64,000 nucleotides of DNA. It comes from Sphingomonas sp. IC-11 (GTDB lineage Bacteria > Pseudomonadota > Alphaproteobacteria > Sphingomonadales > Sphingomonadaceae). A program made the position numbers and the translations under genes. The stretch is from NCBI RefSeq assembly GCF_021043365.1, contig NZ_JAJNDU010000002.1, positions 248,001 through 312,000 on the forward strand, read 5' to 3'. Under the pieces are notes generated by a model. The model saw nothing but the letters and a program-made list of their open reading frames with translations. It was not told the origin of the DNA and made no database searches. Shown in pieces: positions 28,828 through 37,654 of this stretch (positions are counted from its first letter, which is position 1; the number at the start of each line of letters is the position of its first letter).

Positions 28828-28944
28828 GTTCGTCGCGCCCTTTCTGCGCGGCCCCCTTAGCGCGAACGATCCATGTTGCAATCGTGAGACATGGTTTGGC
28901 GAGACAGTTTGCGGATCAGCCGCAGCGGGCCTAACCGGCGCTGC

Positions 28945-30273
28945 ATGACCGTGGTTACCCGCTTCGCTCCGTCGCCGACCGGCCGCCTGCATGTCGGCAA
29001 TATTCGTACCGCGCTTCACAACTGGATGTTTGCGCGGGCGCACGGTGGACGTTTCCTGCTGCGTATCGACGATACCGATGCCGAGCGTAGCGAGGAGCGA
29101 TTCGTGGCCGCTATCCGGCACGATCTGGCCTGGCTCGGCCTCGAAGCCGATGCGGAAGTGCGTCAGTCGGAGCGTTTCGGCCTGTATGAAAAAAGGTTCG
29201 AAGAACTGCGCGCGGCGGGCCGGATCTATCCTGCTTATGAGACTAGCCAGGAACTCGATCTGAAGCGGAAGATTCAGCTCGGTCGCGGTTTGCCGCCGGT
29301 GTACGATCGAGCAGCGCTGCAGCTGACCGATGCCGATCGCGCGCGGTTGGAGAATGATGGTGTCCGGCCGCATTGGCGCTTTCACCTCGACCATGATTGT
29401 CTGGTGGAATGGGATGACCTGGTGCGCGGGCATCAGCGCTTCGATCCCAGCACGATGAGTGATCCCGTGGTGCGACGGGCAGATGGTTCGTGGCTCTACA
29501 TGCTTCCGTCCGCCATCGACGATATCGACATGGGCATCAGCCATGTCGTGCGCGGCGAGGACCATGTCGCCAACACCGCGCTGCAGATCCAGATGTTCGC
29601 GGCGCTCGGTGCGGCACCGCCGAGCTTTGCTCATGCCGCGCTGCTGACCGGGAGTGAGGGCAAATTGTCCAAGCGGCTGGGAAGCCTTGGCGTCGATCAG
29701 CTTCGCGAGATGGGCATCGAGCCGCAAGCGATCCGCGCGCTGCTGGCCAGGCTGGGCACCAGCGATCCGGTCGAGCCCGCGGTGGATATGGCTGACCTCC
29801 TCACGACCTTCGACTTCGGGCGGTTCGGCCGAGCGCCGGCCCGGTTCGATGAAGGCGAACTCGCGCAGCTCAGCGCGCGCATCATCCATCAGCTTCCGTA
29901 CGGGGCAGTGGCGGATCGCCTGCCGGCCGGCATGGCAGCGGATGCCTGGGACGTGGTGAAGCCGAACCTGTCGACGGTTGCCGAAGCGTCCGATTGGTGG
30001 AGCGTGATTGAAGGGCCTGTCGATGCGCCGGCAGCTGGCGAAGATCGCGAGTATCTCGCCGCGGCGGCCGATGCCGCGGAAGTGATCGAGTGGGGCGAAG
30101 ACCCCTGGCATCAGCTGGTCGATAAACTGAAGGAACAGACCGCGCGTAAGGGCAAGGCGCTATTCCTGCCATTGCGGCGCGCTCTGACGGGGCGCGATCA
30201 CGGACCGGACATGGCGGCGTTGTTGCCGCTGATTGGACGTGAGCGCGCGATCGCTCGGTTGCGAGCGAGCTGA
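28945..30273 (+). CDS. gltX: Glutamate-tRNA ligase
   Basis: A 442-residue class I glutamyl-tRNA synthetase. The HIGH motif is HVGN (16-19) in [13 protein letters not shown] and the KMSKS motif is KLSKR (240-244). It is shorter than the approximately 470-residue E. coli enzyme, and Alphaproteobacteria often carry two copies, one charging mainly tRNA-Gln; which copy this is cannot be told from the window. ATG 28945 was chosen over 28891, which would add 18 residues that do not fit the family. It runs divergently from prs. Confidence 0.92.
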   Translation: MTVVTRFAPSPTGRLHVGNIRTALHNWMFARAHGGRFLLRIDDTDAERSEERFVAAIRHDLAWLGLEADAEVRQSERFGLYEKRFEELRAAGRIYPAYETSQELDLKRKIQLGRGLPPVYDRAALQLTDADRARLENDGVRPHWRFHLDHDCLVEWDDLVRGHQRFDPSTMSDPVVRRADGSWLYMLPSAIDDIDMGISHVVRGEDHVANTALQIQMFAALGAAPPSFAHAALLTGSEGKLSKRLGSLGVDQLREMGIEPQAIRALLARLGTSDPVEPAVDMADLLTTFDFGRFGRAPARFDEGELAQLSARIIHQLPYGAVADRLPAGMAADAWDVVKPNLSTVAEASDWWSVIEGPVDAPAAGEDREYLAAAADAAEVIEWGEDPWHQLVDKLKEQTARKGKALFLPLRRALTGRDHGPDMAALLPLIGRERAIARLRAS

Positions 30274-30315
30274 AGAGACGCGGCGGCGGGACGCGCGACC
30301 GCGCTTGATCGCGCA

Positions 30316-30332
30316 ATGTTACGTGGTAACAT
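30316..30332. promoter_or_regulatory. Zur-like palindrome upstream of the TonB-family gene
   Basis: ATGTTAC-GTG-GTAACAT is perfect over 7-base arms. The half-sites ATGTTA and TAACAT are separated by 5 bases, the same layout as the proteobacterial Zur consensus ATGTTA-N5-TAACAT. It ends 51 bases before the TonB-family start. Zur binding is inferred from this likeness only. Confidence 0.5.
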
Positions 30333-30383
30333 AACTGAACCGGCTGAAACCCGGAAGGAGAAGAACACAGAAAGGAGAGGCTC

Positions 30384-31046
30384 ATGTACGCGAACAATTC
30401 TGTTCGGTCGGGCGGCGTGAATGCCGGCAGCCTTGTTGCTGCCGTTGCGATCAACGCGGCTGTGATCGGTGCCCTGATATTGTCCGCCCCCGTGATGGAG
30501 GCGATCACACAGCGAACAGGTCTGAGAATTGAGAACATCCCGCTCGAGCCTCCTCCTCAGCCGCCGGAAGTTACCCCGCCCAAAGCGAACCCCGCGGCAG
30601 AAAGCAGGCTTTCCAACCCGCCGGAACAGCTGAATGTCTCCTCCTCGCTTTCGACGGAAGCGTCAGAGTTCTACGTTATTCCGACGTTGCCCCTTCCATC
30701 GCTCCCTGCGGTCCAGCCGGCCAGCGAAGTGGCGCGAGTGGATCCACCTGCTCCACCCGTCATGGTCGAGGCGCGTGTGGATCCCCGTTACGCCCGCGAC
30801 CTTCAGCCCACCTATCCGGCGGGCGAGCGACGGGCCGAGCGGGAGGGGAGTGCGACCATCCGGGTGACGATAGGCGCCAGCGGCAGGGTGGTCGCTGCGG
30901 AATGCGTGAGCGCGACCAGTGACGCATTCTGTCGCGCAACACGGGAGCATGCGCTGGCGAAATGGCGCTTCCAGCCAGCAACACGGGACGGCGTGCCGAC
31001 GGAAGCGACCAGGGAAATGACGGTTCGGTTCGAGCTAGAGTCCTGA
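30384..31046 (+). CDS. TonB-family energy transducer
   Basis: A 220-residue protein with the TonB layout. There is an N-terminal transmembrane helix (about 16-37), a proline-rich periplasmic spacer (LEPPPQPPEVTPPK onward), and a C-terminal TonB domain (about 135-220) with YPAGERRAEREGSATIRV and LAKWRFQPATRDG. Such proteins pass proton-motive energy from ExbBD to outer-membrane receptors. No exbB, exbD or receptor gene is adjacent. GGAGAGG lies just before ATG 30384. The Zur-like site upstream suggests a role in zinc uptake, which is inference. Confidence 0.82.
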   Translation: MYANNSVRSGGVNAGSLVAAVAINAAVIGALILSAPVMEAITQRTGLRIENIPLEPPPQPPEVTPPKANPAAESRLSNPPEQLNVSSSLSTEASEFYVIPTLPLPSLPAVQPASEVARVDPPAPPVMVEARVDPRYARDLQPTYPAGERRAEREGSATIRVTIGASGRVVAAECVSATSDAFCRATREHALAKWRFQPATRDGVPTEATREMTVRFELES

Positions 31047-31166
31047 AGATGAAGGAGGTTCGGGGGGCTGGTGACCATCGTCCGGTTCGGCCTTCCGACC
31101 TCGCCACGGCCGAGAAGCGGCGGTGAAGGGCTGGTCTCGGCATCCCCGCGGCACTATGTCACGGTT

Positions 31167-31514
31167 ATGCAATTCTTTGCCCGGATGAGCCCGTTTCGCG
31201 CGGTGCGTGACCTGCGCCTGTTTCTGCACCAGCGGCAGAAGCACGAACTCATCTTCCTCTTCATTTCAGTAATGTTGACCGGGCTGCTGCTGATCGGATT
31301 CGCCAAGGACTCGAAGGTCGAGAAGGTCTACAAGCCCGAGATCGTTTATGTGCAGCAGTGGCGTCTCGATCGTACGGACGCGGAGATCAAGGCTCAGCAG
31401 GCGATTGATGCCCCCATCAAGCAGAAGATGATGGACGAGCAGAAGCGTCGCCAGGAAGAGTTGCGGGAATCGTTCCGGAAGGTCGATGACAAGCTGAAGC
31501 GATGGGGGCTGTAA
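31167..31514 (+). CDS. Small membrane protein with charged coiled coil, coupled to ribD
   Basis: A 115-residue protein with one transmembrane helix (ELIFLFISVMLTGLLLIGFA, about residues 26-46) and a strongly charged, helical C-terminus (IKQKMMDEQKRRQEELRESF) likely to form a coiled coil. I do not recognise the family or function. ATG 31167 was chosen since in-frame upstream sequence looks non-coding; ATG 31185 is also possible. The ribD ATG lies 13 bases inside its end (31502), so ribD translation is probably coupled to it. Confidence 0.65.
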   Translation: MQFFARMSPFRAVRDLRLFLHQRQKHELIFLFISVMLTGLLLIGFAKDSKVEKVYKPEIVYVQQWRLDRTDAEIKAQQAIDAPIKQKMMDEQKRRQEELRESFRKVDDKLKRWGL

Positions 31515-32494
31515 GCGCCGCTGACGCGCGCTGGATGGGTGTCGCGCTTGCTCTAGCCGAGCGGGGTCGTGGACGAACGAGCCCCAATCCATCGGTTGGA
31601 TGCGTGATCGTGCGCGACGGTGTTGTGGTCGGTCGCGGATGGACCCAGCCGGGCGGGCGGCCGCACGCGGAAGCGATGGCACTCCAGGAGGCCGGGGACG
31701 CGGCCGCGGGAGCCTCGGTCTACGTCACCCTGGAACCATGTGCCCATATTTCCGTGCGCGGGCCGGCGTGCGCTGACCTGCTGGCCAGCAGCAAGGTCTC
31801 CCGCGTCGTAGTCGCGCTGGGTGACCCGGATCTGCGCACCAACGGAAAGGGACTGGTCCGGCTGGCGGTTGCCGGGATCGAGACGATCGCAGGCGTGCGA
31901 GCGGAGGAAGCGCGCGCCACCATGGCGGGCTTTCTCACCCGGCAGGCGAGCGGTCGGCCGCACGTGACGCTGAAGCTCGCAACCTCGCTCGATGGCTGTA
32001 TCGCGAGGGAAGATGGCGAGAGCCGCTGGATCACCGGCGCCGAGGCGCGCGCGCATTGCCATCTCGAGCGCAGCCGGCATGAAGCGATCCTGGTCGGTCG
32101 GAATACCTGGGAGACCGACCGGCCGAAGCTGGACGTGCGGTTGTCCGGCCTCGAATCGCGATCGCCCCTGCGGGTGATCCTTTCCAGCGGGAGCGGCGGA
32201 ACGGATCCGGTCTGGCTCGATTCGCCGGCGAGCATTTCGCGCCTGCCGGGCGATCACCTGTTTGTCGAAGGCGGTGCAGGAGCGGCAGCCGCTTTTCTGG
32301 CGCAGGACCTTGTTGATCGGCTGATCCTGTATCGCGCCCCGATCCTGATCGGCCGTGGTCGTCCCGCTTTGGGCGACATCGGCCTGGCGACGTTAGCCGA
32401 TGCGCACGGCCGGTGGACACAGACCGATGCGCGCCAGCTTGGCAGGGACCGGCTCGAGGTCTACGAGCGTGTGCGATGTTTACGGGGATCATAA
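31502..32494 (+). CDS. ribD: Bifunctional diaminohydroxyphosphoribosylaminopyrimidine deaminase/reductase RibD
   Basis: RibD catalyses the deamination and then the side-chain reduction steps of riboflavin synthesis. In the N-terminal deaminase domain the zinc ligands are HAE (His 55, Glu 57), Cys 80 in LEPCAH and Cys 90 in GPACADLL; the spacing between the cysteines is one residue longer than in the E. coli motif. The reductase domain (about 150-330) has LKLATSLDG and LFVEGGAGAAAAFL. The product is 330 residues, slightly short of the usual 360. It starts inside the preceding gene and ends inside ribE. Confidence 0.9.
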   Translation: MGAVSAADARWMGVALALAERGRGRTSPNPSVGCVIVRDGVVVGRGWTQPGGRPHAEAMALQEAGDAAAGASVYVTLEPCAHISVRGPACADLLASSKVSRVVVALGDPDLRTNGKGLVRLAVAGIETIAGVRAEEARATMAGFLTRQASGRPHVTLKLATSLDGCIAREDGESRWITGAEARAHCHLERSRHEAILVGRNTWETDRPKLDVRLSGLESRSPLRVILSSGSGGTDPVWLDSPASISRLPGDHLFVEGGAGAAAAFLAQDLVDRLILYRAPILIGRGRPALGDIGLATLADAHGRWTQTDARQLGRDRLEVYERVRCLRGS

Positions 32495-33090
32495 CCGACG
32501 TCGGTCAAATCACGCGCGTGGAAACGCGTGGCGACACGCGCGTGGTGGTTGGCACCAGCTACGAGACGCTGGAGATCGATCTGGGCGCTTCGGTCGCCTG
32601 TTCGGGGGTATGCCTGACGGTGGTCGACAAGGGCCCGAACTGGCTGGCTTTCGACGTTTCTGGCGAGACGATCCATCGCACGGCCCAGGGGCAGTGGGTC
32701 GAGGGACGGCGGCTGAATCTCGAACGTGCGATGAAGCTGGGCGACGAACTCGGCGGGCATATCGTGACCGGGCACGTCGACGGCATTGCCGAGGTGATCG
32801 GCATTTGTCCTGATGGCGATTCGAAGCGGGTCGGCTTCCGCGTTTCCAGCGATCTGGCGCCGTTCCTGGCCGCCAAGGGTTCGATAACGGTTGATGGTGT
32901 TTCGCTGACCGTCAACGAAGTCACCGATGCAGACGACGGCTCGACTCACTTCGCCGTCAACATCATTCCGCACACCCAAGCCGTGACGACGCTTTCAGAT
33001 CTGGCACCGGGCAGCGCCGTCAACATCGAGATCGATGTGCTTGCCCGCTATCTCCAACGGATGGAACATTATCGTGCAAAAGCCCGCTGA
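32476..33090 (+). CDS. ribE: Riboflavin synthase, alpha chain
   Basis: A 204-residue enzyme that makes riboflavin from two molecules of 6,7-dimethyl-8-ribityllumazine. It has the two tandem lumazine-binding barrels: the first begins MFTGIITDVG and contains GVCLTVV, and the second contains GHIVTGHVDG and SITVDGVSLTVNEV. ATG 32476 starts 19 bases before the end of ribD, so the two are translationally linked. ATG 32413 in the same frame would add 21 non-family residues. Confidence 0.93.
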   Translation: MFTGIITDVGQITRVETRGDTRVVVGTSYETLEIDLGASVACSGVCLTVVDKGPNWLAFDVSGETIHRTAQGQWVEGRRLNLERAMKLGDELGGHIVTGHVDGIAEVIGICPDGDSKRVGFRVSSDLAPFLAAKGSITVDGVSLTVNEVTDADDGSTHFAVNIIPHTQAVTTLSDLAPGSAVNIEIDVLARYLQRMEHYRAKAR

Positions 33091-34225
33091 ACTCGCGCGT
33101 TTGCGCCACGCCTTCCTCTCGAGCCCCGAAGAGATCATCGACGAGGCGAAGAACGGCCGGATGTTCATCCTTGTCGACGACGAGGATCGCGAGAATGAAG
33201 GGGATTTGGTCATCCCGGCTCAGATGGCAACGCCGGAGAAGATCAACTTCATGGCGCGGCATGGGCGTGGGCTGATCTGCCTTGCGCTGTCGAAGTCGCG
33301 GGTGGATGCGCTCGGGCTTGATCTGATGAGCCGCCATAACGGGACGCGGCACGAAACCGCATTCACCGTATCGATCGAAGCACGGGAAGGGGTCACGACC
33401 GGGATTTCGGCCGCCGATCGGGCGCGCACCATCGCGGTGGCGATCGACTCGTCGAAGGGCAAGGAAGAGATCGTCACGCCCGGCCACGTCTTCCCGCTGG
33501 TGGCGCGCAATGGCGGCGTGCTGGTGCGGGCCGGCCATACCGAAGCAGCGGTGGACGTTTCGCGGCTGGCCGGCCTCAATCCGTCCGGCGTGATCTGCGA
33601 GATCATGAACGAAGACGGGACGATGGCGCGGATGGACGATCTCGTCTCCTTCGCCCAGCTCCACAATCTCAAGATCGGCACGATCCGCGACCTGATCGCC
33701 TATCGGCGGCGGCACGACCATCTCGTCGAGAAGAGGGTCGAGACCGTCTTCGAATCGCGCTGGGGTGGCCAGTGGAAGGCGATGACCTTCCACAACAAGG
33801 CGACCGGTGACGAGACGGTTGCGCTGATGAAGGGGCGCATCGATCCCAACAAGCCGACCCTCGTTCGGATGCACACCGCGAGCTACTTCTCGGACATGTT
33901 CGGAGAGGTGTCGGATCGCGCTGGCCTGCTGTCGCGCTCCATGGAGCTGATCGCCGAGGAAGGCGCGGGCGTGATCGTCGTGATCAATCGCCCCATGAAG
34001 GGTGCGATCACCCGTTCCATGCAGCTGCGTGCCGAAGGCAAGGGTGCCGGTGCGCCGGAGGTCGAGGAACTGCGCGACTATGGCGTCGGGGCGCAGATCC
34101 TGGCGGAAATCGGGGTGGAGGAAATGATCCTTCTCACCAACACGCATCACACGCTGGTCGGCCTCGACGGCTACGGTTTGTCGATCGTCGGCGAGCGGCC
34201 GATCCCCGGCGTGGGCGGCGAATAA
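33074..34225 (+). CDS. ribB: 3,4-dihydroxy-2-butanone 4-phosphate synthase with degenerate GTP cyclohydrolase II half (RibBX type)
   Basis: The N-terminal RibB half carries the acidic metal-site motif [11 protein letters not shown] (35-45), then [13 protein letters not shown] and [16 protein letters not shown], and should convert ribulose 5-phosphate to the four-carbon riboflavin precursor. The C-terminal half (about 210-383) aligns with GTP cyclohydrolase II but has lost the zinc cysteines: [15 protein letters not shown] stands where RVHSECLTGDVFGS and DCG are expected. Alphaproteobacterial RibBX proteins of this type are known. I chose GTG 33074; ATG 33035 would extend further into ribE. 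True GCH II must be encoded elsewhere. Confidence 0.88.
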   Translation: MQKPAELARLRHAFLSSPEEIIDEAKNGRMFILVDDEDRENEGDLVIPAQMATPEKINFMARHGRGLICLALSKSRVDALGLDLMSRHNGTRHETAFTVSIEAREGVTTGISAADRARTIAVAIDSSKGKEEIVTPGHVFPLVARNGGVLVRAGHTEAAVDVSRLAGLNPSGVICEIMNEDGTMARMDDLVSFAQLHNLKIGTIRDLIAYRRRHDHLVEKRVETVFESRWGGQWKAMTFHNKATGDETVALMKGRIDPNKPTLVRMHTASYFSDMFGEVSDRAGLLSRSMELIAEEGAGVIVVINRPMKGAITRSMQLRAEGKGAGAPEVEELRDYGVGAQILAEIGVEEMILLTNTHHTLVGLDGYGLSIVGERPIPGVGGE

Positions 34226-34233
34226 GGCTTCGC

Positions 34234-34254
34234 GATCCGGCCGGAGGCCGGATC
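34234..34254. repeat. Hairpin between ribB and ribH
   Basis: GATCCGGCC (34234-34242) and GGCCGGATC (34246-34254) form a perfect 9-bp stem with a 3-base loop. There is no T-run, so it is more likely an mRNA-stabilising hairpin or attenuating structure within the riboflavin operon than a full terminator. Confidence 0.5.
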
Positions 34255-34320
34255 GGCGATCATCATCCCAAAGCGCGAGGACCGCGCCTGCGACCCGTTT
34301 GGGGATCAACGGAGTTTTGA

Positions 34321-34740
34321 ATGGCCAACATCCTCATCGTCGAGGCTCGGTTCTACGATCATCTGAACGACATGCTGGTTGCCGGCGCGCGTGCCGCGAT
34401 CGAAGCCGCGGGGCATAACGCCGAGGTTCTGACGGTACCGGGAGCGCTTGAGGTGCCGGGCGCGATCGCCATGGCCGCGGAAAGCGGGCGCTATGATGCG
34501 TATGTCGCGCTTGGCGTCGTGATCCGTGGTGAGACCTATCACTTCGAAATCGTGTCGAACGAGAGCGCGCGGGGCATCATGGCGCTCACCATGGACGGCA
34601 TTCCGATCGGAAACGGCATCCTGACGACCGAAAACGAGGAGCAGGCGATCCGCCGGGCCGATCCGGCGCAGCTCGACAAGGGAGGCGGTGCGGCGCAGGC
34701 GGCGCTCGCGATGCTGGACCTGCGCGAACGACTGGGCTGA
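34321..34740 (+). CDS. ribH: 6,7-dimethyl-8-ribityllumazine synthase
   Basis: Lumazine synthase joins the RibB product with the pyrimidine to give lumazine, the substrate of RibE. The 139-residue product has the core motif [15 protein letters not shown], with the catalytic His at 74, and [17 protein letters not shown], the family signature that lines the active site. It completes the linked riboflavin genes ribD, ribE, ribB and ribH. It is 95 bases downstream of ribB, with a hairpin in between. Confidence 0.94.
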   Translation: MANILIVEARFYDHLNDMLVAGARAAIEAAGHNAEVLTVPGALEVPGAIAMAAESGRYDAYVALGVVIRGETYHFEIVSNESARGIMALTMDGIPIGNGILTTENEEQAIRRADPAQLDKGGGAAQAALAMLDLRERLG

Positions 34741-34839
34741 TCCCGGGACTTCCCATTCGGACATAATTCGTCACGGAGCCGGAGCAGGGAGTTGCGCGTA
34801 GGGGCCGCTCCCGCCTCAGCCAACCGGCCGTGACCCCGC

Positions 34840-35724
34840 ATGATCATTTCCTCGACCCCCCGTCTCAGCGTCCTCGTTTGTGAGGTCTGGCGACCATTGC
34901 TCGCGCTGTTCGTCTGGGACTGTATCGTTACCGGCATCTATGTCTTTCAACCATTCCAAGCGCCCGAACTCCCGCTGACAATCTTCGGGTCGGCACTGGC
35001 CCTCTTCCTCGGCTTTCGGACCAATTCGGCCTATCAACGCTGGTGGGAAGGTCGCGGTCTCTGGGGCCTGATGATCAACGCGTCGCGAAGCCTGGCCCGC
35101 GCCGCCCGCAATTTCCTGCCCGATGATTCCGCTCGCGATCTGAAGCGCACGATCGTGCTTCGCCATGTTGCCTATGTGAACGCCCTGCGCTGTCAGCTTC
35201 GCAAGCAACCCTCCGACGCGGAAGTGCTTCGATTCCTGTCCCGCGGTGAGGCCGAACCGGCCCTGCAGCGAACGAACATCGCCAACGGCATTCTGGATGG
35301 GACGTCGCGGCGCATCGATGATGCGCGACGGAATGGCTGGCTGGACACGATCCAGCAAGCGCACCTCGAAGGGCTGCTCGTCGATATCTCCAACGCCCAG
35401 GGTGGCATGGAGCGACTCAAGAACACGCCGCTGCCCAACCAATATCGCTTCTTTCCGACATTCTTCACCCGGCTGTTCTGCATCCTGCTGCCGATTGGGC
35501 TGGTTGAAGCCCTGGGGATTGCGACGCCGGTTGGCTCAACCGTCGCTGGCCTCATGTTTCTTGCCGCTCTGCAGATCGGTGATGACCTGGTGGATCCGTT
35601 CGCGAACACCATCCATGACGTGCCGCTTGCATCCATGTGCCGCACCATCGAGATCGATCTTCTTCAGGCGATCGGAGACGAGGCGCCCCCGCCGCTACAG
35701 CCGGTCAAGGGCGTGCTGTGGTGA
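34840..35724 (+). CDS. Bestrophin family ion channel (YneE-like)
   Basis: A 294-residue membrane protein of the bestrophin/UPF0187 family, whose bacterial members form pentameric ion channels. The diagnostic segments are GFRTNSAYQRWWEGR and, near the C-terminus, GDDLVDPFANTIHDVPL with the acidic cluster following the last helix. Hydrophobic helices flank both (LTIFGSALALFLGF and FFTRLFCILLPIGLVEALG). It is a single gene; what ion it passes cannot be said from sequence. Confidence 0.87.
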   Translation: MIISSTPRLSVLVCEVWRPLLALFVWDCIVTGIYVFQPFQAPELPLTIFGSALALFLGFRTNSAYQRWWEGRGLWGLMINASRSLARAARNFLPDDSARDLKRTIVLRHVAYVNALRCQLRKQPSDAEVLRFLSRGEAEPALQRTNIANGILDGTSRRIDDARRNGWLDTIQQAHLEGLLVDISNAQGGMERLKNTPLPNQYRFFPTFFTRLFCILLPIGLVEALGIATPVGSTVAGLMFLAALQIGDDLVDPFANTIHDVPLASMCRTIEIDLLQAIGDEAPPPLQPVKGVLW

Positions 35725-35759
35725 TCGAAGCCTGGCCGCCGGGATGATTTCACGAACGC

Positions 35760-35803
35760 TTGGCAAGGCGACCCGATCTTACTTATACTGATGTAAGTAA
35801 GAT
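35760..35803 (+). promoter_or_regulatory. Promoter and palindromic operator of the second P450
   Basis: TTGGCA (35760-35765), a 17-base gap and TTATAC (35783-35788) form a sigma-70-like promoter. Around the -10 lies a perfect inverted repeat: ATCTTACTTA (35776-35785) and TAAGTAAGAT (35794-35803) with 8 bases between. GGAGAG (35805-35810) precedes ATG 35819. A TetR-type repressor is the likeliest binder; none is adjacent. Confidence 0.65.
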
Positions 35804-35818
35804 TGGAGAGAATCGCCG

Positions 35819-37186
35819 ATGGCTCACGCGCATACGCTGGCCGCCAACCCGCACTGGCTGCCGGCCAACCCGCCGTCAGTATTGAAGGACATTCCCGGCA
35901 GCCGCGGTTTGCCCTTCGTCGGCAATACCTTCGCCGTGCTGAAGGATCCGATCGGTTTCACCAACCGCATGGCTGCCAAGCACGGGCCGGTCTATCGCAA
36001 CCGCACGTTCGGCGGCGATGGGGTGATCCTGCTCGGTCCGGACGCGAACGAACTCGTCCTGTTCGACAAGGAGAAGAACTTCTCGTCGGAGCAGGGATGG
36101 GGCCCCATCCTCAATCTCGTCTTCCCGCGCGGCCTGATGCTGATGGACTTCGAGAAGCATCGTGCCGACCGCAAGGCGCTGTCGGTCGCGTTCAAGCCGG
36201 AGCCGATGCGCCACTATGCCGCGGAACTGAACACCGGCATTGCAGGACAGGTCGGCGCATGGGCCAATCGCACGCTGCCGTTCTACAGCGCGATCAAGGC
36301 GTTGAGCCTGGATCTGGCCGCGACCAGCTTCCTTGGCGTTCCGCTCGGCCCAGAGGCGTCGAAGATCAATCAGGCGTTTGTTGATGAAGTTCAGGCCTCG
36401 GTTTCGCCGGTCCGGACACCGCTGCCCGGCACCTCCATGCGGCGGGGCGTGAAAGCGCGCGAATATCTGGTCGATTATTTCACGCGCGAGATTCCCGGCC
36501 GGCGCAATGGCAGCGGCCAGGACTTCTTTTCCCAGTTCTGCCGGGCGACCGATGAAGCCGGCCAGCCACTCGCCGACGACGCCATCGTCGATCACATGAA
36601 TTTCCTGATGATGGCGGCGCACGACACGATCACGTCATCCGCGACCAGCCTGATCATGCTGCTCGGCAAGCATGTGGATTGGCAGGAGAAGCTCCGCGAA
36701 GAGGTGCTGGGTCTGGGTAGCAATGACGGCAGCGTGCCCTATGAGCAGCTCGACCGACTGGTGCTGACCGAATGGGCGTTCAAGGAATCGCTTCGCCTGA
36801 TGCCGCCGGTACCATCGATCCCGCGGCGTGCCCTGCGAGAATTCACCTTCGGCGGCTACCGGATCCCCGCCGGTACGTTCGTAGGGGTAAACACGGCCTA
36901 CACCCATCATATGGCAGAGTATTGGCCCGATCCGGAGCGGTTCGATCCGACCCGCTTCTCGCCTGAAGCGTCCAAGGGACGTCATCGCTTTGCCTGGGTG
37001 CCGTTTGGCGGCGGCGCGCATATGTGCATCGGGCTGCACTTTGCGACCATGCAGATCCGGATCCTGATTGCCCATCTGCTCAGCCGTTATCGGATCGAGC
37101 TTGCGCCTGGCGCTGGCGCAGATTGGCAGATCTTTCCAATCCCGCGTCCCAAGGACGGGCTGCCAGTGACGTTCAAGCCGCTGTAA
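35819..37186 (+). CDS. Cytochrome P450
   Basis: A 455-residue P450, with the proline-rich start KDIPGSRGLPFVGNT typical of microsomal-like and CYP110/CYP51-like bacterial forms. The I-helix has LMMAAHDTITSSATS (AAHDT in place of the usual AGxDT), the K-helix ExxR is in AFKESLRLMPP, and the heme loop FGGGAHMCIG puts the ligand cysteine at 403. It differs clearly from the CYP153-like P450 at 8.2 kb. The substrate is unknown; neither reductase nor ferredoxin is adjacent. Expression is probably under the palindromic promoter just upstream. Confidence 0.9.
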   Translation: MAHAHTLAANPHWLPANPPSVLKDIPGSRGLPFVGNTFAVLKDPIGFTNRMAAKHGPVYRNRTFGGDGVILLGPDANELVLFDKEKNFSSEQGWGPILNLVFPRGLMLMDFEKHRADRKALSVAFKPEPMRHYAAELNTGIAGQVGAWANRTLPFYSAIKALSLDLAATSFLGVPLGPEASKINQAFVDEVQASVSPVRTPLPGTSMRRGVKAREYLVDYFTREIPGRRNGSGQDFFSQFCRATDEAGQPLADDAIVDHMNFLMMAAHDTITSSATSLIMLLGKHVDWQEKLREEVLGLGSNDGSVPYEQLDRLVLTEWAFKESLRLMPPVPSIPRRALREFTFGGYRIPAGTFVGVNTAYTHHMAEYWPDPERFDPTRFSPEASKGRHRFAWVPFGGGAHMCIGLHFATMQIRILIAHLLSRYRIELAPGAGADWQIFPIPRPKDGLPVTFKPL

Positions 37187-37201
37187 GACCGTTGCGGGCG
37201 A

Positions 37202-37228
37202 GCGGCGCCGGCATCCGTGTGGCGCCGC
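37202..37228. terminator. Hairpin after the second P450
   Basis: GCGGCGCC (37202-37209) and GGCGCCGC (37221-37228) form a perfect 8-bp stem 15 bases after the stop. There is no T-run right after the stem, so termination may be partial. Confidence 0.45.
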
Positions 37229-37296
37229 GGCGGCCCGGTTTTGGGCCAGCTGGCTTATTCACAAGGTGTTCAATCCTTTATCGCTATGCCGCGGGA

Positions 37297-37593
37297 ATGC
37301 GGATGTGCTTGGCCTTGATTCTGCTGACCCTGCCTGTGCCCGCCGTGGCCCAGCCTGGCGATCAGCAGCGCGACGGCGTTGCCGCGTGGCGCGCGCTTCG
37401 GGAAGGTAGAATCCTTTCCATCAAGGAGATCGAACGCCGGGTGATCCCGACCATGCGGGATGCACAATATATTGGCTTCGATTTCGAAATGCCGAGCGCC
37501 GTCTATACCTTGAAGTTCCTTCGCGACGGCACGGTGATCTGGGTGGATGTCGATGGCCGCTCCGGACAAGTGATCGGTCGCACCGGCAAGTGA
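37297..37593 (+). CDS. Small exported PepSY-type protein
   Basis: A 98-residue protein with a signal peptide (MRMCLALILLTLPVPAVAQ). The rest fits one PepSY domain: LREGRILSIKEIERRVIPTM, then a strand pair ending GTVIWVDVDGRSGQVIGR. PepSY proteins are often encoded beside two-component systems, and this one is 61 bases upstream of a response regulator gene. The start at ATG 37297 has no strong ribosome-binding site; ATG 37303 is equally possible. Confidence 0.75.
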   Translation: MRMCLALILLTLPVPAVAQPGDQQRDGVAAWRALREGRILSIKEIERRVIPTMRDAQYIGFDFEMPSAVYTLKFLRDGTVIWVDVDGRSGQVIGRTGK

Positions 37594-37654
37594 GCGCACC
37601 TTTTGCCGCCGGCTCGCCGGTGCTAACCAGCATCGTTTCTTTTTGGGAGTGACC

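Noticed and set aside
27892..30111. Possible 739-residue extended Prs protein
   Set aside because: The true start is ATG 28827; the extra upstream codons run antisense to gltX and have non-coding composition.
31047..31166. FMN riboswitch upstream of the riboflavin genes
   Set aside because: The conserved AGGGGC...CCGGCGGT core is absent from the leader of the operon.
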